Shown here piece by piece: positions 1 to 5,125 of a DNA stretch of 5,125 bases. The number at the start of each line of letters is the position of its first letter. Position 1 is the stretch's first letter. The position numbers were made by a program, and so were the translations under genes. The notes beneath the pieces are model-generated. The model was not told where the DNA came from, made no database searches, and saw nothing but the letters and a program-made list of their open reading frames with translations. This DNA comes from JABMOW01 sp964409335 (GTDB lineage Bacteria; Fidelibacterota; Marinisomatia; SCGC-AAA003-L08; JACNLC01): assembly GCA_964409335.1 (NCBI GenBank), contig CAYPCW010000072.1, positions 1-5,125 on the forward strand, written 5' to 3'.

Positions 1-482
1 AGGTAATAACTCATATCAATCAGCCCCTCAGCAATAAACTTCGTCAAATCCAGTACATCCGTATTTGTTAAAACGGATGACAAATCATGGTCTCCGCCTG
101 CATCTTTGATCGCATCAAAAATGCCGGAATGAGTAGTTGCGGCGCCGTTCATGACACCGTTGAAACCCGTAAAATGACTTCCGGATCCATATCTGCCGTC
201 CTTACCAACGTAATCCCATCCATGACATTCTTTGCATCGCCATGTATCTGCACCGGCCCGGCTGTTGGTTGACTGACTACTCCAGAGGGGATCGAAATCA
301 GTAGTCGGAGCGGAACTCCCGTTTATAGTCCACCATTTATCATACAAAAGCCCCCCTCTGACCATGTCGGCGGAATCATAGTTCGCATCTGCATAATGTG
401 GGTCATCTGAATTGTCGCAACTGATAAATATAAATGAAAAGGCCAACATTATAAACGTACTCTTATTAATATAACTTCTCAC
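1..482 (-). CDS. Lipoprotein c-type cytochrome, N-terminal part (runs off left edge)
   Basis: This is the first 160 codons of an exported heme protein, probably an electron carrier or the electron-transfer part of a redox enzyme at the membrane. The GTG start is chosen because GGAG lies 8 bases upstream and because it supplies the basic n-region (R2, K7) of a signal peptide. A hydrophobic core follows (residues 10-20) and ends in FISC with C22 as the likely lipidated cysteine; F at -3 is not ideal for a lipobox. A single heme-attachment motif, CKECH, lies at residues 83-87 within WRCKECHGWDY. Residues 142-153 (DVLDLTKFIAEG) look like the C-terminal helix of a cytochrome c fold, followed by GLIDMSYY. 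In families I recall with this style, a second heme domain follows, so the full protein may be diheme; that part is outside the window. The reading frame is open throughout. The exact family and redox partner are not recognised. Confidence 0.85.
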   Translation of the reverse strand, partial: MRSYINKSTFIMLAFSFIFISCDNSDDPHYADANYDSADMVRGGLLYDKWWTINGSSAPTTDFDPLWSSQSTNSRAGADTWRCKECHGWDYVGKDGRYGSGSHFTGFNGVMNGAATTHSGIFDAIKDAGGDHDLSSVLTNTDVLDLTKFIAEGLIDMSYY

Positions 483-490
483 AATAATAA

Positions 491-494
491 CTCC
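491..494 (-). promoter_or_regulatory. Shine-Dalgarno for the cytochrome gene
   Basis: GGAG on the minus strand sits 8 bases before the GTG at 482. It decides the start. The nearest upstream ATG (minus strand, starting at 496) is out of frame and closes after five codons. The internal ATG at codon 12 would remove the basic n-region of the signal peptide. Confidence 0.7.
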
Positions 495-517
495 ATTTTA
501 ATTTGTTAATATCTGAC

Positions 518-547
518 TTCACTTTTTACGAGGTAAAAAGCCGTGAA
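518..547. repeat. Inverted repeat / hairpin upstream of the cytochrome gene
   Basis: A perfect 8-base stem, CTTTTTAC (522-529) with GTAAAAAG (533-540), encloses the 3-base loop GAG. Outside it TTCA (518-521) pairs with TGAA (544-547), leaving CCG (541-543) unpaired on one side. It lies 36-65 bases upstream of the GTG start, so it could be a protein-binding operator or a hairpin in the cytochrome mRNA leader. No T-run follows on either strand in terminator position, so a terminator is unlikely. Confidence 0.6.
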
Positions 548-718
548 AATCTACTACAATATTCAAGCTAACACCAAAAAGCATTTATTAATATTTAAGG
601 TAATGGAACGTGGTTAAATTATATAAAAACCGAATAAGAATATTTTTAATGGGAGATGGCGTTGAAGATTGAACCATTTGCCTGTAATAGAAAATTAGCG
701 ATAATAGCAGGTTTGTTT

Positions 719-742
719 ATCCGTTAACCAGACGCAACGGAT
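719..742. repeat. Dyad in a GC-richer islet
   Basis: ATCCGTT (719-725) and AACGGAT (736-742) form a perfect 7-base inverted repeat around a 10-base loop. It begins a stretch (721-800) that is 42/80 G+C by hand count, in contrast with the AT-rich flanks. No T-run follows, so it is not a standard terminator. Its role is unknown; it lies about 210 bases before the peptidase start. Confidence 0.4.
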
Positions 743-940
743 CAGACTTCCGGTTACACAATACGGGCTTCATTACCGATATCCGGCTACTGGCTGAGGA
801 GAGCTTTCAAATAAAAATATCTCGTCGGACTTTAATTTAGTTTTCATGTTTAAAATTGTTTTTTCTATTTGTTTTTTACTTCGGGATACTAACTTTTCAA
901 CGTCAATTTAATACCATATTGGTTTCATTCAAATCAGATA

Positions 941-946
941 AAGGAG
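941..946 (+). promoter_or_regulatory. Shine-Dalgarno for the M1 peptidase gene
   Basis: AAGGAG lies 5 bases before ATG 952. This places the start at 952 and not at the TTG at 856, which opens the same frame 32 codons earlier but has no ribosome binding site and would put a run of phenylalanines ahead of a normal signal peptide. Confidence 0.85.
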
Positions 947-951
947 AATAC

Positions 952-3900
952 ATGCGCGTGCTCAAATGGATCCTGACTATTCAATATATTTTTACATTCC
1001 TGGTTGCAGGCGAGACGACGGCTTATCTGCCCCAACATCCGGGTACCCCCCTGGGAAGCAGACCCGATATCTCACCGGACTATTTTCAGCAGGGCATTTA
1101 TTATATGATTGACGCCACGTTCAACCCGGAGACGGATCGCATATCGGGAAGTGAAAAACTCACCTATACCAATAACAGTCCGGATACCCTTTATTATGTT
1201 TATTTTCATGTGTATCAGAATGCATTTATCCCCGGCAGTTACCACGATATTTTTGATTCAGGCAAGGGAAATGACAATATCCGAACCCTGACAAAAGCAG
1301 ATCATGGAGGTCAAACAATTTTATCAGTACAGGATGGGGAGGGGGGTTCTTTATCTTACACGATCGACGATACAAATATGGAAGTCTGGCTGTCCCGGCC
1401 CTTACCACCGGGTGAACCTGCCATATTTATCATTGAATTCGAGACTAAGTTCAGCGGGGCTGATGCACGAATGCATAAAGGGGACGATTATTATGTAGGC
1501 TCGCAGTGGTATCCGAAAATGGCCGTATATGATAGGAAAAGGGGGTGGAATAATGACTATCATTTGGGCAGAGAATTTTACGGTGATTTCGGGATATTCG
1601 AATGGAACCTGACCCTTCCGGCAAATTACATCGTTGGGGGAACGGGCAGACTGTTGAACCGGGATGAAGTTCTGCCTGCTGATCTTATGGACAAACTGGA
1701 TATTACTCAATTTGCCGACAAACCGTTGAAGGAAGACCCGTCGGTGATCATTGAACCCAACGGCAAAACCAAAACCTGGGTGTACCGGGCAGATCAGGTT
1801 CATGACATTGCCTGGATTGCCTCTCCGTCCTTTAGAATCGGGGTCGCAGAATGGGATGGAATCAAAGTTTATTCCTTTGCCCGGGAACAACATGCCTCAA
1901 AATGGCAGGATGCCGCCGAAATAGGCGCCATATTTATTGAAGATTATTCCAATCGATGGGGGAGATACCGCTATCATAAAATGATCGTTTCCGATGTGGA
2001 AGATGGCATGGAGTACCCCATGCTCACGGCAGACAGCGATCTGTCACCCGGCTATATCGGGCTACTGGGGCATGAGATCGGGCATAACTGGTTTTACGGA
2101 CAGATCGGGTCTAATGAGACCTACCGCGCTTTTTTAGACGAGGGCTTTACCAATTATATCACATCCGTAACGATGGACTCTGTCTGGGAAAAAAACTCAG
2201 GGACATTTTACCAAGGATGGTACAAGACAAACTATTATCCTAAAAAAACACGAAAATACATCCGGAATGACCTGTTATATCTTCAGTTTGCCAGATCAGG
2301 CTATGAGCGATATCCATTGAACACCCACTCTGATCATTACGCCGAGTATGCGAACTATCGGCTGGTGTATTCTAAAACCGCATCCATGCTGTATAATCTG
2401 GAAACCGTTTTGGGCAAGGACGTTGTGAACCGTATTATGCAGACCTATTTTTCCCGGTTTCTGTTTCAGCATCCGTACCCCGAAGATTTTATTCGTATTG
2501 CCGGAGAAGTGAGCGGTAAACAACTGGACTGGTTCTTTCGCGAATGGCTGGATGAAACGGGAACCATTGATTACAGGATATCCAAACTTTCATCGGTGAA
2601 AATTGAAGACAATTATTTTGTGAAAATGACCTTAAAACGACATGGTACGATGGAAATGCCGCTGGATATCCGCCTTACACTTGCCGATAGTACAGTGAAA
2701 TGGGTGCATATCCCGAACCGGAAAGATCCTCAAAAACCAATTCCTGACTCCTGGTTTGTCTCAAAAACGTGGGTAGGCTGGAACCGGTTTAACAATACCT
2801 TTTCCGTGGATATCCCGGTGCAGGCATCGGTGACGGAAGCAAAGATTGATCCCTCGGGCAGGCTTTCTGATGTTTACCAACTGGACAATATAAAAGGTAA
2901 ATATCCGCCGGTCAGGATTCAGATGGATAATCTCTACAAATATTATCCCACCCTGGACGCATATGATATTTATGTGCGGCCATCCTTCACTTACAATTCT
3001 ATTGACGGATTGAACCCCGGCATCCACTGGTTTTCAGGGTATTTGCTGGATGGGAATATCCGTCAGTACCATACGGAAGGCGCTATCCGGTACCGGTTGC
3101 CCTCAAAGCCCCCGGAAGTGGCGCTATTCATGGAAACCCCTATCAGATTTTTGAATGGGCTGACACACGGTTTCCTGAATTACGAGGATACGGGGCTGGA
3201 CAACCTGATGGAGATCGGTTACACCGCCACGGTGCGTTCCACACTGACGGAAAAGCCCTATCATGAGTTGTCCCTGATCTACCGGATGAACCGTCTGAAT
3301 GACCCAAAATATGTTCCCATCTGGCAATCCTGGGAAGCGGGACTGAATCGATCTATCATTCTTAACCATCAATATCACTGGAAGCAGGGGAAAATAACTG
3401 GGGATTATGAGGTGAAATACGAGACCAGTATCCATGGCAGCAGGGAGCAATTTACTCAATATTGGGTTACGACCATTCACCGAATCAAATGGGATCTGCC
3501 TCTGGACATCCGGACCTTTATCGGCTGGCAGAGCGATGGGACCCCATCTCAAATGGCGATGAAATTAACAGGAGACACCTATTTTAATTCTGCCCACGCC
3601 AGTTGGATGTACGGCGGCAGGGGCGGACTTCCTTCGTTTTTATTTCATGGTGATCACTTCCAGGTTCCGGGTGGCGGAAACCTGCGGAGTCTCATCAGCC
3701 CCGCGATTCGGTTACGATGGCAGGAAGTGATCAATTTACAGACGGATCCATCATCCTATTTTGAGCAAATTGCCGGATACTCCACCGTGAAAGATTATCT
3801 CGGGATCACTCCGCTGATCTTTGTGAATGGCGCTATGTATGAATCGACTTCAGGTAGATCTGACGCCATAATTGAATTCGGCGCCGGGATCACGCGCCCT

Positions 3901-4017
3901 ATGTCAATCATACCGCCGGCATTGGGTACATATACGCTGCGGATCGATGGTGCGGTTCCTCTGTGGGGTCCGGATGCCGGATCAAAAGTGGTTGTATCTC
4001 TGCAGCAGGCGTTTTAA
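952..4017 (+). CDS. Exported M1 zinc metallopeptidase with C-terminal Omp85-like barrel
   Basis: The 1021-residue product combines an M1-family (gluzincin) metallopeptidase with a likely outer-membrane barrel. M1 enzymes usually remove N-terminal residues from peptides; the substrate here is unknown. Residues 1 to about 24 form a signal peptide (MRVLKW, then a hydrophobic stretch). Residues 45-210 match the M1 N-terminal beta domain (YYMIDATFNP, GSEKLTYTNNSPD). The substrate-binding motif is GMEYP (352-356), a variant of GAMEN. The zinc site is HEIGH (H374, H378; base E375) plus E397 after exactly 18 residues, in FLDEGF. Y473 in VYSKTA matches the catalytic tyrosine. A beta domain ends near IDPSGRLSDV (from 632). 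From about 650 the text changes to alternating hydrophobic/polar strands, with YNSIDGL (681-687) resembling the opening of Omp85-type barrels, VPGGGNLRSL (905-914) resembling their conserved R-G loop motif, and a C-terminal Phe. No frame defects. The enzyme call is firm; the barrel family is inferred from pattern. No T9SS-type sorting domain was seen. The gene stands alone, divergent from the cytochrome. Confidence 0.92.
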   Translation: MRVLKWILTIQYIFTFLVAGETTAYLPQHPGTPLGSRPDISPDYFQQGIYYMIDATFNPETDRISGSEKLTYTNNSPDTLYYVYFHVYQNAFIPGSYHDIFDSGKGNDNIRTLTKADHGGQTILSVQDGEGGSLSYTIDDTNMEVWLSRPLPPGEPAIFIIEFETKFSGADARMHKGDDYYVGSQWYPKMAVYDRKRGWNNDYHLGREFYGDFGIFEWNLTLPANYIVGGTGRLLNRDEVLPADLMDKLDITQFADKPLKEDPSVIIEPNGKTKTWVYRADQVHDIAWIASPSFRIGVAEWDGIKVYSFAREQHASKWQDAAEIGAIFIEDYSNRWGRYRYHKMIVSDVEDGMEYPMLTADSDLSPGYIGLLGHEIGHNWFYGQIGSNETYRAFLDEGFTNYITSVTMDSVWEKNSGTFYQGWYKTNYYPKKTRKYIRNDLLYLQFARSGYERYPLNTHSDHYAEYANYRLVYSKTASMLYNLETVLGKDVVNRIMQTYFSRFLFQHPYPEDFIRIAGEVSGKQLDWFFREWLDETGTIDYRISKLSSVKIEDNYFVKMTLKRHGTMEMPLDIRLTLADSTVKWVHIPNRKDPQKPIPDSWFVSKTWVGWNRFNNTFSVDIPVQASVTEAKIDPSGRLSDVYQLDNIKGKYPPVRIQMDNLYKYYPTLDAYDIYVRPSFTYNSIDGLNPGIHWFSGYLLDGNIRQYHTEGAIRYRLPSKPPEVALFMETPIRFLNGLTHGFLNYEDTGLDNLMEIGYTATVRSTLTEKPYHELSLIYRMNRLNDPKYVPIWQSWEAGLNRSIILNHQYHWKQGKITGDYEVKYETSIHGSREQFTQYWVTTIHRIKWDLPLDIRTFIGWQSDGTPSQMAMKLTGDTYFNSAHASWMYGGRGGLPSFLFHGDHFQVPGGGNLRSLISPAIRLRWQEVINLQTDPSSYFEQIAGYSTVKDYLGITPLIFVNGAMYESTSGRSDAIIEFGAGITRPMSIIPPALGTYTLRIDGAVPLWGPDAGSKVVVSLQQAF

Positions 4018-4195
4018 ATACCTTGACTGGAGGGTATCGCCCTGTCAGACACCATAATCAACCGCAGGCATCCGGTACCATAAAGGTCGCAAATATAGTT
4101 AGGCTGTGCTTCTTGATTAACCTACTTCAAATTTGCTGATTTCGCCCAGTTTATCTATATTTCTTGTTATGCCCATTTGCTTTTGCTTTTCTATT

Positions 4196-5071
4196 TTAAC
4201 AATCAAGTGGACTTTTAACCCCAAGTTTGTTGCGATTCAATACATGCGTATAAATCATTGTTGTCCTAATGTCTTTATGGCCCAATAATTCCTCCACTGT
4301 TCTAATATCATATCCATTTTCTAAAAAATGTGTTGCAAAACTATGACGGAATGTGTGGCAACCGGCCTTTTTTAAAATTTCTGCGTGCTGTATGGCTTTT
4401 TTAATTTTTCTCTGAACTGCGCTTTCATGTAAATGGTGTCTTCTTTCAATGTTTTTCTTTGTAAAATATCCTGTTGATGCCGGAAAAACCCCTTGCCAGT
4501 TAACGCTACACTTCTAAATTGATCCTTTAACTGTTCTTTTATAGAAATGGGTAAAATGGTTATCCTGTCTTTTTCTCCTTTGCCATCTCTGACAATAATC
4601 TGGTTATAATTAAAATCAATATCTTTTACCCTTAATTTCAAGCACTCTAAGAGCCTCAAACCAGAGCCATACAATAAATTTGAAATTAGCCAATAAGCAC
4701 CTTTTAAATTTGATATGATTAACCCGGCTTCTTCCTTCGTAAAAACAACCGGAATATGTTTGCTTCGTTTTGCCATGACAATATTATTACCAGGTTCAGC
4801 TTCCATGTTTAAGACATAACGATATAGAAAAAGGAGGGAGCCAGGAGACTGATTTTGTGTTGAAGCAGAAACATGCCTTTCGGTCGCCAGGTATGATAAA
4901 AACCCGTTGATCTCATTTTTTTTTACCCATCCCCGCCGGATGTTTTTTATTAAAGTAATAGATGTATTCTTTTATCCAATGAATATAAGATTCTTCTGTT
5001 CTGTGGCTGTAATGACGTCATTGTATTTGGTCGTGAACCAGCTCTAATAATTTTTTTGGTTGTTGTACCAT
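4196..5071 (-). pseudogene. Decayed IntI-like tyrosine recombinase (integrase)
   Basis: This is a remnant of a site-specific tyrosine recombinase of the integron-integrase (IntI/XerC-like) type. It opens at ATG 5071 (MVQQPKKLLELVHDQIQ), hits an in-frame TGA at 5020-5018 just before RHYSHRTEESYIHWIK, and continues to a run of nine A (T on plus, 4916-4924), where the frame shifts. The next frame holds the rest of the SAM-like domain (INGFLSYLATERHVSASTQNQ) and the first half of the catalytic domain, with YGSGLRLLE (catalytic Arg codon at 4656) and GKGEKDR. After KEQLKDQF, near 4520, the frame is lost again. From about 4510 the original frame resumes with NWQGVFPAS, RRHHLHES, GCHTFRHSFATH (H at 4357), LLGHKD (H at 4279) and MIYTHVLN (Tyr at 4252), ending SPLDC and TAA. 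About 35 residues expected between the last two parts are missing. A TATACT at 5104-5099 could be an old -10 box. The ATG at 4806 gives a 144-codon open fragment that lacks the catalytic His and Tyr and is not expected to work. Confidence 0.9.
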
Positions 5072-5125
5072 TGTATCATTGTTTTACTTACATTTAGCAG
5101 TATAAATTTACAGAAAAGTATGTCT

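Larger units (their letters stand above)
483..951. other. Divergent intergenic region, no gene supported
   Basis: These 469 bases separate the leftward cytochrome gene from the rightward peptidase gene, so both promoters should lie here. Most of the region is AT-rich (28% G+C by hand count over 541-600). Two structured items stand out: an inverted repeat at 518-547 and a GC-richer islet at about 720-803 with a dyad at 719-742. I looked for sigma-70-type -35/-10 pairs and for the Bacteroidota TAnnTTTG element ahead of both genes and found no convincing match, so no promoter is called. Only very short open frames occur (23 codons at 656-727 plus; 18 codons at 717-773 minus), neither with a good ribosome binding site. 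No tRNA-like or other known RNA fold was recognised. Confidence 0.6.

Noticed and set aside
87..272. 61-codon open frame on the plus strand.
   Set aside because: Antisense to the cytochrome gene, which has a signal peptide and a heme motif; this one has no motif.
656..727. 23-codon plus-strand frame (starts MALKIEPF) with a hydrophobic C-terminal half.
   Set aside because: GGGAG overlaps the ATG with no spacing, so initiation is unlikely, and the peptide matches nothing recognised.
856..951. Upstream in-frame TTG extension of the peptidase gene (32 extra codons).
   Set aside because: No ribosome binding site at 856, low-complexity Phe-rich translation, and an excellent AAGGAG plus signal peptide at ATG 952.
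1402..1893. 163-codon open frame on the minus strand.
   Set aside because: Lies wholly inside the peptidase gene, with no recognisable motif; an antisense shadow, as are the frames at 2296-2523, 2761-3027 and 3124-3552.
4018..4037. Hairpin just after the peptidase stop (ATACC with GGTAT, extended by a G-T and a T-A pair).
   Set aside because: Weak short stem with no T-run afterwards; not a convincing terminator.
4098..4104. GTTAGGC, matching the attC core GTTRRRY.
   Set aside because: No partner RYYYAAC and no long imperfect palindrome upstream at attC spacing; a 7-base match is expected by chance.
4055..4119. Inverted pair TAATCAA (4055-4061) and TTGATTA (4113-4119).
   Set aside because: Seven AT-rich bases with a 51-base gap; likely chance, no supporting structure between.
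4117..4176. 19-codon minus-strand frame after the integrase remnant; GITRNIDKLGEI recalls the start of AbrB/SpoVT-type regulators (GIVRxIDxLGRI).
   Set aside because: The likeness covers only about 12 residues, the VIPKE-type continuation is absent in all frames, and no ribosome binding site is seen; chance cannot be excluded.
4372..4806. Stand-alone 144-residue integrase-like protein.
   Set aside because: The family text continues in frame upstream of its ATG and in another frame downstream; it lacks the catalytic His-x-x-Arg, His and Tyr, so it is a piece of the pseudogene.
1..5125. CRISPR arrays, tRNA or rRNA genes, tandem repeats, insertion-sequence ends.
   Set aside because: None seen on either strand by reading; no regularly spaced repeats and no terminal inverted repeats with flanking duplications.

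Overview
The window suggests a bacterium of the broad FCB group (Bacteroidota, Ignavibacteriota, Calditrichota, Marinimicrobia and relatives). This rests on protein style only: an exported M1 metallopeptidase fused to an outer-membrane-type barrel, a lipoprotein c-type cytochrome, and an IntI-like tyrosine recombinase of the kind common in these phyla. Both intact genes have good Shine-Dalgarno sequences (GGAG and AAGGAG), which argues mildly against typical Bacteroidales. The exact lineage cannot be fixed from this sequence.

Layout, left to right. (1) 1-482, minus strand: the 5' part of a lipoprotein c-type cytochrome gene with a GTG start, a lipobox and a CKECH heme motif, running off the left edge. 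(2) 483-951: a mostly AT-rich divergent intergenic region with a strong inverted repeat (518-547) close to the cytochrome start and a GC-richer islet (about 720-803) carrying a second dyad. (3) 952-4017, plus strand: a 1021-residue protein with a signal peptide, a complete M1 zinc metallopeptidase domain with intact catalytic residues, and a C-terminal segment of about 350 residues that reads like an Omp85/surface-antigen beta-barrel. (4) 4018-4195: a short spacer with no convincing terminator. (5) 4196-5071, minus strand: a decayed integron-integrase-like tyrosine recombinase. It is recognisable almost end to end but broken by an in-frame TGA, a frameshift at a run of nine A, and an internal deletion plus second frameshift that removes the segment where IntI proteins carry their family-specific insert. 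(6) 5072-5125: the upstream flank of the pseudogene, with nothing firm.

The cytochrome and peptidase genes are divergent and both encode envelope proteins, but no shared pathway is evident. The peptidase gene and the integrase remnant converge. The integrase remnant shows past recombinase activity in the neighbourhood; no attI, attC site or gene cassette could be supported. The most notable items are the peptidase-barrel fusion and the readable, stepwise decay of the integrase.
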